Shown here in pieces: positions 35,985-47,624 of a DNA stretch of 60,685 bases. The stretch comes from Oopsacas minuta (lineage: Eukaryota; Porifera; Hexactinellida; Lyssacinosida; Leucopsacidae): positions 1-60,685 of the forward strand of contig JAKMXF010000304.1 in the NCBI GenBank assembly GCA_024704765.1, written 5' to 3'. The first letter of the stretch is position 1. Every line of letters begins with the position of its first letter. The notes under the pieces were generated by a model. It worked only from the letters and a program-made list of their open reading frames with translations. It was not told where the DNA came from and ran no database searches. Made by a program: the position numbers and the translations under genes.

Positions 35985-37298
35985 TGTTTTGTATTGACTA
36001 TAATCTTTGTCAACACACAAGAAACCTCTTGAATTTTATATCTGTATTAGTCATTATTGCATCCCAAGAAATGGAATTTATGGACATCTTCGAGGTTGAA
36101 ACTACCAGTGCTATTGGACCCAAATTACTCAGGGTCAAAACATTTGGCCGCGCCTGGAAGATTATTTTTGTTAATATGATATCACAGTTGTGTTAGCAGA
36201 TATTGTTGTATAAAAGACCCAACAAAAAATTGTTTTAGCACTTTTTTAGTTGTATTTACAGCAAAAAACTGATTTTGTTGTAATTTGTAGAATCTAAATT
36301 ATCGTTAACGGTTTATCCTTAAGATCCGTTGCATTTAAATTAATTCACGGATTAACGAATAACCAAGTTATCCCTAAATATTTAACAAAATGAACATTTC
36401 AAGATAATTATCCGTACATAGAGCTTAAACGAATAGGTTACAATCCCCAGTATCGGCAATTATATATAATAATGGGAAAAAGTAGCTGTGCTGAAAGGGC
36501 CAAGTGGTGTCAGTATCTCGTAATGACGGTGATGTGATTTGTAATTACATAATTCAGTTGGTCTAAAATGAAATTAAGCCCAATTTTCATTGTATTAATG
36601 TAATTATCAGTTTCAATTTATTCTTCATCATCAATTTTATTCACTAGAGTAATTGCGCACTTTATGTCTTTATCGCATTTTTACCTGGCCGACTATACTT
36701 TAGTATAGTGTGAGAACTGTTCAAACTTTTGTCAGGCCTCTAGCAAAAAATAATGAAAGGAATGGTTCCAAAATTTCACACCTTTCGAGAGTGAAATTCT
36801 ACAACTTCTTACTATCCTATAATTTTGTTGGTTATAGATTTTTGCTCAGAGTAAATGAAATTTATTCATCATATAGCACTATTGTATCGGTAATAAGTCT
36901 ATTGTTCTTAGATGTTAAATATTTATTAGTTAAACAATACGTACTTCTAGTGCTATATAATATGGATTCATTGGATATCAAATTTAACGATGAATGAAAT
37001 ATTTTTCAAATTAACCACGGATAATTTAAAAGATATGTATATCCTCTAATATAACCTTTAATATTCGTAGAAGATTGTTTCATACAGCAAAAGGGGGTAA
37101 TTCAATACGCTGATTCCCAATTTGACACTTGAATTTATACCGATCAGATCTTCTACAGTATTCCCTTCTATCAATATTATTTAGTCGACTGATAATTATT
37201 GCAAAAATTGAACATTATATGGGCTGGATAATTATAGTAAATTTGTACATATATTGTTTGATGGAATTGATATCCTTCGCTCCGCTCAGAGAATATCA
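35985..37298. other. Non-coding stretch
   Basis: AT-rich. The frames at 35984-36196 and 36710-36997 show no family signature. No RNA gene was recognised. Confidence 0.45.
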
Positions 37299-37473
37299 AA
37301 TTACAACCTGTGCCGACAGCTATGTCTATTAATTAAATGTTTAAAAATGGCACTATTAATTGGAGGCACTATGTGTAATAAGATTAAACCTAACCTCTCA
37401 TGGTGCCTCCAATTATTAGTGCCACTTTTAAAACATTTATTAATGGATGAAGCTGTCGGCACAGGCTGTAATT
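37299..37473. repeat. 175 bp imperfect palindrome
   Basis: The left half AATTACAACCTGTGCCGACA through TTAATTGGAGGCACTA is repeated inverted as TGGTGCCTCCAATTATTAGT through CTGTCGGCACAGGCTGTAAT. The ~20-25 bp loop region carries AACCTAACCTCTCATGG. It can form a long hairpin and may be a small foldback element; no target duplication was identified. Confidence 0.75.
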
Positions 37474-37689
37474 GTACATGTGTTTCTAACAGCCCTGGCG
37501 GAAGCTCGAGAAAGGTGGGCCGGCCTTGAATTGTGATCATCACAGAGTAAATTAAATTAATTTGAGGGGATTAAGAACTCCTTAAATATACATTACGAGG
37601 CAACTCCCATAGAGATTACATTTCTTCTCAATGTAAATCAAAGTTGAGCATAAGTTATGGCAGTTAAACTAAGTAATCAACTAGATATA

Positions 37690-38048
37690 TCTAATTCTAT
37701 AATTTATATATTAAAACCCCAATTTTGTCTGTTTGTGGAATTGTTTGTTTGTTGTCAAGGAATGGATTTACGGTATTTAATTTTGAAATAGTCGCATAAT
37801 TATGTATTATTGTGTTTTTCAAGGAAAGTAAATAGAACTCTAATAAAACTTAACTAGATATATCAAACATGCTGAATCTGATTTTTACACTTTGGGATGA
37901 ATGATAGGTAAATTACTTTTGTTTTATAAAATCCAAGTATAAAGTAAAAATATTATCCAAATCTCGAATATACGTATAGGCTTGCTCAAAACGGCTACTA
38001 GGGATAATTAAATACGCTGAATCCGAATTTCGTATTTTCTTATATGTA
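37690..38048 (+). repeat. Repeat family B, copy 2, 5' part
   Basis: Starts with TTGTCTGTTTGTGGAATTGT and contains AATGGATTTACGGTATTTAA and AACATGCTGAATCTGA. The maT element at 38049-39360 interrupts it. Confidence 0.55.
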
Positions 38049-39360
38049 CAGGGTGCGTTTTAAGTTCTGTCCCATCTTTATGTTTTATTGTATTATCTAT
38101 ATTCTAAGCATATCCTTAATACTACTATGTTGATTCTTTTACTATATTGTTTAGCTAGCACCTATACCTATTATACAATACACCATTCTCACGTATTAGT
38201 ATTTTCATTTGATGGAACACGAAAGGTCAGCTATTATTGAGTTAGCTAAAAATGGCAAGACTCAGAAAGAAATTTTGAAGTTGCTCAATATTCCCGCTAA
38301 TAGACGTAAGTTTGTCTATCGTACGATTCGGAGGTACAACGAGACTGGGGAAGTTTGTGACAAAGCAAGAAGTGGTCGTCCCCTTCAGTAACGACTCCAG
38401 CACTCCAAAAGTTGGTGCGGGAACGTATCCGTAGGAACCCACGGCGTTCTATGAGGAAAATGGCTCAGGAACTCAAAGTATCAGAGTCTTCAGTACGGAA
38501 AATTGTGAAAGTGAACTTAGGCATGCGTTCATTCAGAAGAAAGAGAGTTCACTTCCTAATTGAGCAAGTAAAGGTCAAGAGGCTTCAAAGATGTAAAGGA
38601 CAATTACGTAGGCACGTAAATCATGATATTAAAAAAATTGTATTCTCCGACGAAAAGATTTTCACCATTGAGGAAGCTTTGAACCCTCAAAACGACAGGA
38701 TTATATCACACAAGTCATCTACTATTGATCCAGATCTGAAGTACGTTCCTCGAGTCCAAAAACCACTTTCAGTAATGGTTTGGGCTGGAATATCGGCTGT
38801 TGGTCGGACGCCACTAATTTTTGTGCCAGCAGGCGTAAAATAAACTCCACAACTTATCGTGACTTAATTTTAGAGCCCATAGTGAAGAACCTTAGCCAAA
38901 CCATGTTTAATGGTGGGTCATTTGTATTTCAACAAGACGGAGCACCAGCTCACACATCAAATGTTACCCAAACCTGGCTTCAGAGCAATATTCCATGTTT
39001 TATTGAGAAAGAGCAATGGCCTCCATATAGCCCAGACCTGAACCCAATGGACTATTCGGTATGGTCCATTCTCGAAAGCAGAGTCTGTGCTAAATCTCAC
39101 AAGAGTATAGACTCTTTGAAGCGAAAATTGCGAGAAGAGTGGGAGAAAATACCCCAAGATGTACTCCGTGCTGCAGTTGAGGCCCTACCTGGCAGGATAT
39201 CAAGTGTCATTCATGACAAGGGAGGTTATATTGAGTAATCAGTGCGATTATGTAATTGTATTGATCATAGTAAACTGGTATAAAAGTTTAAATAGTAAAA
39301 GATCTATTGTAGTAAAGTTATGAGGATTTGACTATGGGACAGAACTTAAAACGCACCCTG
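38049..39360 (+). mobile_element. maT-type (DD37D) transposon, near-intact
   Basis: The inverted ends are CAGGGTGCGTTTTAAGTTCT on both sides, identical through 27 bp into CTGTCCCAT. TA flanks are at 38047-38048 and 39361-39362. Length is 1312 bp. Identical ends and few coding lesions indicate recent activity. Confidence 0.92.
38212..39238 (+). pseudogene. DD37D transposase with two single-base frameshifts
   Basis: The Tc1/mariner transposase cuts at TA sites. The reading starts at the ATG at 38212 (MEHERSAIIELAKNGKTQ); the helix-turn-helix region runs to RSGRP. One base is missing near 38390 (a CCCC run) and another near 38840 (an AAAATAAA run); otherwise there is no stop to 39238. Catalytic motifs: IVFSDEKIFTIEE (first Asp, about 38645), VFQQDGAPAHTSNVT (second, about 38938) and PYSPDLNPMDYSVW (third, about 39050), with 37 residues between the last two. 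The C-terminus is conserved to GGYIE. Both lesions are one-base deletions in homopolymer runs, so sequencing error is possible. Confidence 0.9.
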
Positions 39361-39620
39361 TAAATTTATTGTTGTTATATGAATATGAAGTAAAATTTCA
39401 AAATTGAGGTAGAATCGTTCTTACAACGGCTTTACTAGGTAATCGAGCGTGCTGAGTCTGAATATGGGATTGTTAACAACATCCATAATACTAACTCTCA
39501 ATTGTTGTTTGTTTATTTGTGTGTCCGTTCATATGTAAATATATTGTTGTTTTTATGAGTATATAGGAAACAATTAGAATTATGTCAAAATTTAATTAGA
39601 TCCTTGTTTCAAACGGCTAC
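39361..39620 (+). repeat. Repeat family B, copy 2, 3' part
   Basis: It continues with TCGAGCGTGCTGAGTCTGAA and a second CAATTGTTGTTTGTTTATTT block, as in copy 1 at 13680-13780. Confidence 0.5.
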
Positions 39621-39714
39621 AAAGAGGTTGACCTTACAAAATATTTCAATAATATAGGTGCAATATGCGTATATTTGTGAATTACATTGTCTTAAATATA
39701 TCTATACTATAGTG

Positions 39715-42101
39715 CAGTGGTTCTCAACCAAGGGGATATCCCCCCATTGGGGGGGATGGCAATACCGAAGAGGGGGGATACATATCCGGAGAGAACAATC
39801 TATACCTGGGGTGTGCGTAAATAATCTAGTCAGAGGAGGCTCCTCCTACCGCTACTTATTTAATATCTTTGTATTCAATTCCTCGCTCTTTTAAAGACCC
39901 ATTTGCATTATACGTCGATAAAATTAGTACTCAGATATAATTATTGTTAATACTTTGTAAGCCTTACAATGTAAGGGTTCGAAAAGATGGCATGCATCTG
40001 ACAAATATAAATTGCTTTTGTATGACAATAAATACTATGTATTCGATTGTGAATACGTTTTCGATGTGTGATTCCAATAATGTGAATAATATGGCATCCT
40101 ATTGATCGATACAATTTTCATTTTACAATCTACATAAATATGACTTAAAACTGTATCTACATTAGTTCATTTTCAATCCTATCATTGCAAGACTTTATTA
40201 TACAATCAGAAGATTATGTCCGAACCAAATGCAAAACGCAGAATTCGGCATTATGATCCCTCTTATCTGCAGTTTGGATTCATTTCTAGTCCTGACGAAT
40301 TAAACCTCTTTACTTGACCTGCCCCATGTATGCTTGGCGAATGATTCTATGAGGCCTCATCATTTAAAAGCGCATCAATTTTCAAAACATCCCACAGAGG
40401 TGGGGGGCCAATAGAGTACTTTTCGCAGAAAAAGAAAGTCTATTTCAATCAACAAAAATCTTTTTCTCTCTTCACTCAGTCTACCGATTTGAAATGTTGT
40501 ACTTTGGCATCCTATGAAGTATCTTTTCTAATCGCAAAGCTTGAAAAACTTCACACAGATGCAGAAACTCTAATCAAACCTTCACTGTTGGCTTGTGCAA
40601 ATCATGTTCTGGGAAGTGCGGCAGCTGAGAAACTAGACAAAATATCGTTATCTAGTGATACAGTAAAAAGGAGGATTAGTGAAATTTCACAGAATTTAGA
40701 AGATAAATTGGTTCGGCTTATAAAAAGGATATTCCTATCAGCATTCAATTAGATGGGTCAACATTTCGAGCAGAATCTACTCTTATTGTCTGTATGCGTT
40801 TCATCGATAACGACTGCATAAAGGAAGAATTGCTTTTCGTTGATTATTTTGAATGTCGTTGCACTGGACAAGATATCTTCAAGATGGCTAGATTCTATTT
40901 TGACTCACATCAGATTAGTTCAAACCCAGTTGTTAGTGTTAGTACAGATGGAGCTCGAAATATGACTGGTAGAGATGCTGGATTCTGGGGATGTTTTAAA
41001 AGGGAAGTCCCGCAGTTCAGTTTTATCCATTGTGTGCTTCATAAACAGGCGTTAGCTGCTAAAAATCTCCAGCCTGAACTTCATGAAACCTTGTCATCAA
41101 AGTTGTGAACTTTGTCAAATCAAGTCCTTTGAACGAACGTATACTAAGAAAACTGTGAAGATTCGGAAGCAGAACACGACGTCCTCCTTTTCCACACAGA
41201 AGTTCGCTGGCTTAGTAGAGGAAAGCTCTTGAACGAGTATATTCTATTATGATCAGTTATGCGAATTCCTAGTTCAAAACATTTCTTCAAGACAGAAGAG
41301 CTTTATCGATCTATTTCAAACTAAAATTAGCTTATCTCACTGAAATCTTCTCTTACTATAACCTGAGTAATCTTAGGTTGCAGGGAGATGGGACTTTTCT
41401 TCAAGCGGCTATAGAAAATGTGACTGCATTTCAAAATAAGTTGAAATTCTTTCGTTTACGTATACTGAGTAACCAATGGAACATGTTCCCACGTGTAGAA
41501 GCAATTTTTTCTCTTTCACCACATCTTGAAGTTAAATTTACTCCCCTTGTCGAAGAACATTTGATGAATCTAGTTACTGATTTTCCCAGTCGCTTTTCGG
41601 AAGTTCCATCAATCCCTAAATACCTGCTAACCCCGATGGATGTGTCACTAGAAGATATGATAGACTTTGACGACATGCTAGTTGATGAATTATTATATCA
41701 ACAGGCAAATGAGGGGGCAAAAGCTAAATATTCTTGTGTTTAAAAAACGAAATTCTGGTTTTTAGTGAAGGGGGTAGCACCAAATCTTTGCAAAACAGTT
41801 GGAAGATTGCTTCTGCTTCCATTTCCAACGACATATTTTTGTGAGAAAACATTTTCTTCAGCAAATTTTCTTAGGTCAAAACACCGCAGGCTACTTGACT
41901 TCAGGGAAGATTTAAGGATATCAGCATCAAATTATAGTCCAGATATTGAAATATTCGCATCTAATAAGCAATTACAAGGTTCGCATTAATTACTATTAAT
42001 TTGAATTAAAATAACTAATTTCAAATTATTTGGGGAGAGGGGGGCCAAAAGGGAGATCAAACTTCATGGGGGGGAAGGCCAAAAAAGGTTGAAAACCATT
42101 G
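39715..42101 (+). mobile_element. hAT transposon, ZBED type, perfect 8 bp target duplication
   Basis: The left end is CAGTGGTTCTCAACCAAGGG and the inverted right end CAATGGTTTTCAACCTTTTT. The flanks are CTATAGTG on both sides (39707-39714 and 42102-42109), identical over 8 bp. It carries a broken plus-strand transposase. Confidence 0.92.
40216..41989 (+). pseudogene. ZBED-type hAT transposase, broken
   Basis: It begins MSEPNAKRRIRHYDPSYLQF at 40216. The BED finger follows, LTCPMCLANDSMRP...KAHQFSKHP (about 40310-40390), after a stop or frameshift. An open block at 40489-40752 includes ASYEVSFLIAKLEKLHTDAE. Then come IQLDGSTF (first Asp region), VSTDGARNMTGRDAG and FIHCVLHKQALAAKN (40794-41108), a frameshifted [11 protein letters not shown] equivalent (about 41200), and the C-terminal dimerisation domain LLPFPTTYFCEKTFSSANF (41810-41870). 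Several frameshifts and stops inactivate it. Confidence 0.87.
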
Positions 42102-42109
42102 CTATAGTG

Positions 42110-42770
42110 CTCAAAGGAACAGTCAATTTGGAGAATAATGGATACCTCGTGGCGTAATGCGGGGAAATCATCCCGAAGTAAGTTACAACATATTGTAATT
42201 ATACTATAGAAGATCCTCGGCTTGAAATCGATGTCAAACATATTACTGAAATATGCAAAACTGAATTACATCAAAATATTTTCGCGAACTATGCACAGTT
42301 TCAATTCACGTATGTAATAGATCTTTGATACTGATATCGGGATTGAATATTATAAAGAATAAGGTTGAGTATTTATATTCTCTTCAATTTTAGTGTCATT
42401 TCGATGAACTTGTCTATAACGTCGGCACTGGCAAAAGTGGCTGCTATAGAAAGATTGATCGTTATACAGTTGTAATAACTTCATATTTCATTTCCAATTT
42501 CTTCAGAAAACATAGCAGAGACTTTGTCTCTGCATTTTCTAACAAGTGAATACGGACAGGAATAAGTGCGATTTTCTGACTTCAATAAAGGTGTTAAAAT
42601 ATCGTTTTTGGTGCAGAAATTGGTTAGAAAGAATTGGTAAACTGTTACTGTTCCTTTTCATTACGAACGTAAACCTTCAGCCGTATTCGGGTTATTAATG
42701 GCTGGACTATCACTTACTCCAAATATACATCATTACCCTTTGTGAAAATAGTCATATAAAGTCAGACACC
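42110..42770. other. Non-coding stretch
   Basis: No recognised feature. Confidence 0.4.
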
Positions 42771-42774
42771 ATAT

Positions 42775-43345
42775 ATATGTTTGTATGCTTAAAATTATTT
42801 GAAGAAGCTGTAAGACCCCCAGGCTGATTTTTGGCATAGAGGGGTATTTTGGGCGTGGCTCGTACGGGTTCATGTCTTGGACGAAAGTTCACACCTATGA
42901 CGGATTATAATACACTTTCATTTTTTAGGACTTTCGAAAATTCACATGGTTAGCTACTGCTCAACCAATATAATTGATCGAAAGTTGAAATTTGAATTAG
43001 AGGCACCCGACAAAATGCAAATGTCCTGACCTCAACACTTTGAAAAATTTCAAACTCATTATGAAACTATTACTTTGTCATATCTGTTGAAAATTCAAAA
43101 TTTTCAAAATTTCAAGAAAGTTAGGAATTTCTTAGTACACTAGGCCCGAAGTGTAGAGATTACTAAGCAAAGGACACTTAAAGTGCCAGTGTTCCAACAG
43201 AAGGCTATTTAATGGAATTTGAATGAACCATGGATAATATAAAATCAAAACTTCGGCAAAAATTCACCTCGAGACAACTTGTGTTGACTATATGTATATC
43301 TGTCGTGTAGCGACCCAAAAGCACTCACTATTGTAGCTGTTCCAT
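42775..43345 (+). repeat. Repeat family A, copy 4
   Basis: Landmarks present in order: AAGACCCCCAGGCTGATTTT, GCTACTGCTCAACCAATATA, AATGTCCTGACCTCAA, GAACCATGGATAATATAA and GTGTAGCGACC near the 3' end. Confidence 0.65.
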
Positions 43346-43879
43346 ACTTATGCCAATAACAGTGACAAAGCTTAAGGGGACATTAACAGGTTAAAGGGAC
43401 ATTGACAAGTTTACTCTCTAACCTGTCGATCTCTCTTGAACCTATTAATGCAATTTCCCTATGTGAATATAACAATAACTATCCAACCCTAGTCCAAAAC
43501 TTTGCCCCCGCCATTGCCTTATGTATAGAATGCTATGATTCAATTTATCAATTTTCTAAATGCTATTTTGCATCAACTTCAAATTCTTCATAATAACTAA
43601 ACTGCAGAGGTGTAGAGCACCTTGTCACTACTCCATAATATTATACTGTTTATAAATTATATTCCTCTTATTTTGTTATTTGTGTTGGTTTCAGTAATGT
43701 CAAGCCCTTCTAATGGCTGCTCGGTACTTCCGATTGTTCTTATTGACAATCTATATGTACTCAGGTCGTATCACTTTGCGACCTACTTCAGCCTATTCCA
43801 GTCACTGCGTACACCATACACTTACTAACTTTAGTAACCTAGTCGTACATGGAACATAATCACTCTAATTATGTGAGCC

Positions 43880-44151
43880 TTTCAGATTCGGTCTTTGGAA
43901 TACTCGCTCAGTGAATTATATAATCTTTGTGGCTGAATGTCGTACTTTAAATTCGCTTGGATGTTTATCATATGTGAGACATGGTTTAATTCTACCAATA
44001 ACACGTCCATTTATATGCTGCAGGATATGTGCCTGGCTTTCAATTGACTAACCTTCAGCGTGTTCAGCGAGGTGGAGGGTTTGCTGTTATCGCGGGATCT
44101 GGACTAAAGATTGTTAAAATACAGCCCAAAATTCTCTAATTTGAATACCCA
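43880..44151 (+). pseudogene. CR1-like LINE, endonuclease fragment
   Basis: The reading PFRFGLWNTRSVNYIIFVAE (about 43880-43940) fits the start of an apurinic-type endonuclease domain of CR1/L2-like non-LTR retrotransposons. It is followed, with frameshifts, by VQRGGGFAVIAGSGLKIVKI (about 44065-44120) and FEYPES. It is broken at 44151 by a foldback element and continues after 44741. Confidence 0.65.
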
Positions 44152-44159
44152 GAGTCTAG

Positions 44160-44732
44160 GTTTTCAAATGGGGCCGCGTCGTTAGTCCAAATTCGTATAT
44201 ATGCATTAGTCCAAATTCCATATGTTGCGTTAGTCCAAATATCAAATTCGGCATTGGTCCAAATTTTTGGTGATGCTTTTGTTAGTCCAATATCAAAACC
44301 GTCATTAGTCCAATTTTCGGTGATATTTGCTTGAGTTGGATCTGTAGCAGGCTGTGAGCTTGTGAGTTGCTGAGAGTATTTAGAACTCACGTTGGAAGGT
44401 GCTAGAATTGGCTTTTGACAGGATTATCTAGCTAGATTGGCTTGAGCTGAGAAGATGAGCATTTTAGTAGACTATTTGGATAACTGGTGTGGTGTTTGAT
44501 TGGATTCGAGTTGGATCTGGAGCAGGCTGTGAGTTACTGAGAGCATTTAGATTCAAAACATCAAAGTAAATGACAAAATTTTCTCGCGACAAATTTTCTC
44601 CCTGAATGCATACATTCGATCACCAAAAATTTTTGACTAATGCTGATTCACTACTTGGACTAACGCAAACATCTGAAATTTGGACCAATGTATACATACG
44701 AATTTGGACTAATGTATGCGCCCTATTTGAAT
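44160..44732. mobile_element. Foldback element with tandem TTAGTCCAAAT arms in LINE
   Basis: The left arm reads TTCAAATGGGGC, then about six units around TTAGTCCAAAT up to about 44320. The right arm (44625-44732) is its inverse, TTGGACTAATG units ending GCGCCCTATTTGAAT. The flanks are GAGTCTAG (44152-44159) and GAGTCCAG (44733-44740), 7 of 8 identical. The middle has a direct repeat around GAGTTGGATCTGxAGCAGGC (44332 and 44509). No transposase; hAT-like duplication length, class not certain. Confidence 0.7.
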
Positions 44733-44740
44733 GAGTCCAG

Positions 44741-46200
44741 TAGACTTACATCTGTTAGTTGGGACGTTTTCTTTCGCCTAATCTCAACCTATCGCCCCCA
44801 TCTACGTGTAACAATGATACACCAATTAATCAGTGTATTTCAGATTGTCCTGTTTTAATTGAGCTGATATTCAATTCAAGTACTTATTGTTTTTGTTTGG
44901 GATTATATTTTTCACATTGAAATCCTACAACCCACCAAGAAAATTTTTAATTGAGATTCTAACAACATGACTGAACCCAACATGAGACAAGTTGTACGCC
45001 ATACCTTGGATTGGTTATTACAAGGGAGACGGACAGTGCCATGATATCATCAAGGTATTACCAGATTTTTGGTGTTGCACTTTCTGATCACTCATATTGT
45101 TTTACAAGTCTGTTTTCGCGCGCCCTAGGCGAACCAAAATTCCTATTTTTTCAAGAAATATCCGGTCGCTAAAATTCAATGAGCACTTATTGACCTCATT
45201 GAATACCCTTCTCTTGAACACTATATATTCTCGAATCCCAGACTTATCCCTAATCTTCCATTTTATCGAAGATAAACGAGAGGGCAGTACACATGTAATT
45301 AGATTCTCATCTAGCCTCTATTTCCCTATTTCATTCGATTCAGTCGGCATACCGTAAATTCCATTACACTGAAACTGCCCTAGTAATGTTGTTCAACTAT
45401 ATTATATGTTTGATAGACGCTGGTGGGAGAGTAGCCTTGGTGCTTTTGATACAATCGACCATTGCATTCTCATTGAAAGGTTAGAAAAGAGGTTTGGAGT
45501 AAAAGGAAAGTTCTTCCTGGATTGGAATCTTATTTATCCTTTAGGCAACATAAATCTAAGTACATTTCCTTTATTTCCAAATCCATGCCCGTACCAACAT
45601 CTGCACCTATCTGTATCTACTCTGACATTTAGAACCTGTAAATAGTATCAGAAGCTTGGGTTTGTCTTGGATTACAATCTGTTAGTTAATGTAATCTCAA
45701 ATAAATGAAGTTTGCAGTTCAGTGGCTTTATCCTTACTTAAGATTGAACAAATTGTTGAGTACTTGAATACAAAGTCTTCTCAGAAAATTATTCATGCTC
45801 TTATCTCTAGCAAACTGGATTACTATAATTCATTATTCTTGAGAATGCCAGATCGTGAGCTAAACAGGTCGTAAAGGATTCAAATTCTGCTGCTCGCTTG
45901 ATTTCAGGAATCAGAAAATATGATCGTATAATACCAGTATTGAAAAGCCTGCTCTGGTTGCCATTAAAGGCACGAATTCATTTCAATATTCATTGCTACA
46001 TATCCATACACTTTTGTTGTCCTGAATACCTGGGCACCTTACTCTAACCTGCCAACATGCTTATCTACTTAGGTTGTCTTTTCCTATTATGTTGAAACAA
46101 CTTAGATCTAGATTATGTTGTTATTGCCATCGTGCTTTCCAGGTGCTGCTCTAAGGCTATGGAACTCTCTTCTTATTGAGGTTAAGTATAGTTATTCATT
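44741..46200 (+). pseudogene. CR1-like LINE, reverse transcriptase region, decayed
   Basis: The first bases continue the endonuclease reading (RLISTYRPHL). After a degenerate stretch the reverse-transcriptase region shows QSAYRKFHYTETALVMLF (about 45340-45395), GAFDTIDHCILIERLEKRFG (45430-45495, with the Asp-containing motif A), and the C-terminal part KIIHALISSKLDYYNSLFLR (about 45790-45850) and PGAALRLWNSLLIE (about 46140-46180). Many stops and frameshifts. The copy is dead. Confidence 0.7.
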
Positions 46201-46233
46201 CCTGTATTAAAAATACACTTGAAAATATACGTA

Positions 46234-47086
46234 CAGTCAGGGGACAAAAGTATTCGAACACACAAATATATTGTCATAAATTGTATACTCTTTCCCGCTC
46301 CTATATATTGTGTAGTCTATAATCGTAGCTGCTATCTAGTAATTTGCATAGAATAACAAAAAATATTTTCGATTTACCTTTTTGAAGGTGTTAATTATTA
46401 ATAATTATTAGATAATTATTGATAATCAAAATATGTGGTAATTCAAAGCCTATTAAGAATCTATAATTTCTGACTTGATATTTGAATTCTACTTAGGCGA
46501 GTTACCCCAGATTGAAATTTCCAATCGGATTGAACAATTTTTACCAGAGTTATAGAAGAATTTCAATTTGTCCCACTTGTGCCACTACAAGGAAATCAAC
46601 TAGGGTTGGGAGGAATAAGTCGAAGTAATATTTTCGAATGATATGACTATGCTAACCCTTGAATTCCAAAATAACCTCTTGGTAGCGGCCACTTGTGCCA
46701 ACTTGGGCAAAAGGTGGCACCAATGGCACAAATTGAACTTCATCTATAACTCTGGGAAAAATTGTTCAATCGGATTGGAAATTTCAATCTAGGGTAACTC
46801 GCCTACGTAGAATTCAAATATCAAGTCAGAAATTATAGATTCTTAATAGGCTTTGAATTACCACATATTTTGAATATCAATAATTATCTAATAATTATTA
46901 ATAATTAACACCTTCAAAAAGTGTAAATCGAAAATATTTTTTGAAATTCTTGAAAAACATATGTTATTCTATGCAAATTACTATATAGCAGCTACGAATA
47001 TAGACTACACAATATATAGGAGCGGGAAAGAGTATACAATTTATGACAATATATTTGTGTGTTCGAATACTTTTGTCCCCTGACTG
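46234..47086. mobile_element. 853 bp palindromic Tc1-type MITE
   Basis: Two arms of about 345-350 bp are inverted copies. The left begins CAGTCAGGGGACAAAAGTAT and the right, inverted, begins the same way. TA lies on both sides (46232-46233 and 47087-47088). The arms stay aligned through GGAGCGGGAAAGAGTATACA-type and AATTATTAATAATTAACACC segments to about 46578 and 46735, leaving a ~155 bp loop. No coding sequence. Its right end is about 200 bp upstream of the DDOST start codon. Confidence 0.88.
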
Positions 47087-47238
47087 TATATGTACGAACA
47101 GTATATTGATAACACTAAATGATAGCAAGAGAGTTTATTAGACTGAATTTGTATTTGTGAAACTGTATTGGACTGTATGTGTATATTTCTTTGAACTGTA
47201 AAAGCTTTGGGAGATTAATGTGTGGGAAGCGTTCCAAG

Positions 47239-47272
47239 AATTTTTTTAAATATTATTATTATTATTATTATT
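47239..47272 (+). repeat. (ATT)n microsatellite
   Basis: Short ATT run in the presumed 5' leader of DDOST. Confidence 0.7.
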
Positions 47273-47287
47273 TATCTTATTTATAGA

Positions 47288-47624
47288 ATGCTTCTAAAAT
47301 GCATAATTTGCTTGCTTCTCATATATTTGCCCAATTCTGTTGCAATTTTGCGTGGACCCAGAACCCTGGTATTGCTAGAAAATGAATACCAAATGTTTTC
47401 TCATTCAATCTTCTTTTCCCAGCTTGAGGAACGTAAGTTTGTTCTTTCATATCGTCTAGCTGATGATTCTTCTCTCTCACTCTCTTTATTTGGCGAATAT
47501 CTATACGATAACCTATTGATTATGGCACCATCGACTGAAGAGTTTGGGGGCGAATTATCTGCCCAATCTATTGTCGATTTTATTGATAGCGGACGTAATG
47601 CTTTTATTTGTATCAATTCTAAAG
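47288..47624 (+). CDS. DDOST: DDOST (OST48) exon 1
   Basis: DDOST is the 48 kDa non-catalytic subunit of oligosaccharyltransferase, the ER-membrane complex that transfers the glycan to Asn in nascent proteins. I start at the first in-frame ATG (47288): MLLKCIICLLLIYLPNSVAI is a signal peptide and GPRTLVLLENEY follows, as in the animal family. Further family landmarks are YRLADDSSLSLSLFGEYLYD, LLIMAPSTEEFGG and IVDFIDSGRNAF. The exon ends AAAG|GTACTA at 47624 in phase 1; translation past it runs into unrelated residues and a stop. It joins the exon at 58768. A 853 bp palindromic MITE lies just upstream. Confidence 0.9.

Noticed and set aside
24100-36200. RAG2-like partner gene near the Transib
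   Set aside because: I looked for kelch-like repeats and a PHD finger on both strands; the neighbours are Ginger integrase, element X readings and Merlin. None resembles RAG2, so a ProtoRAG-type pair is not supported.
44136-44390. Minus-strand ORF with repeated IWTNA motifs, looking like a repeat protein
   Set aside because: The repeats are the translation of the TTAGTCCAAAT tandem units of the foldback element.
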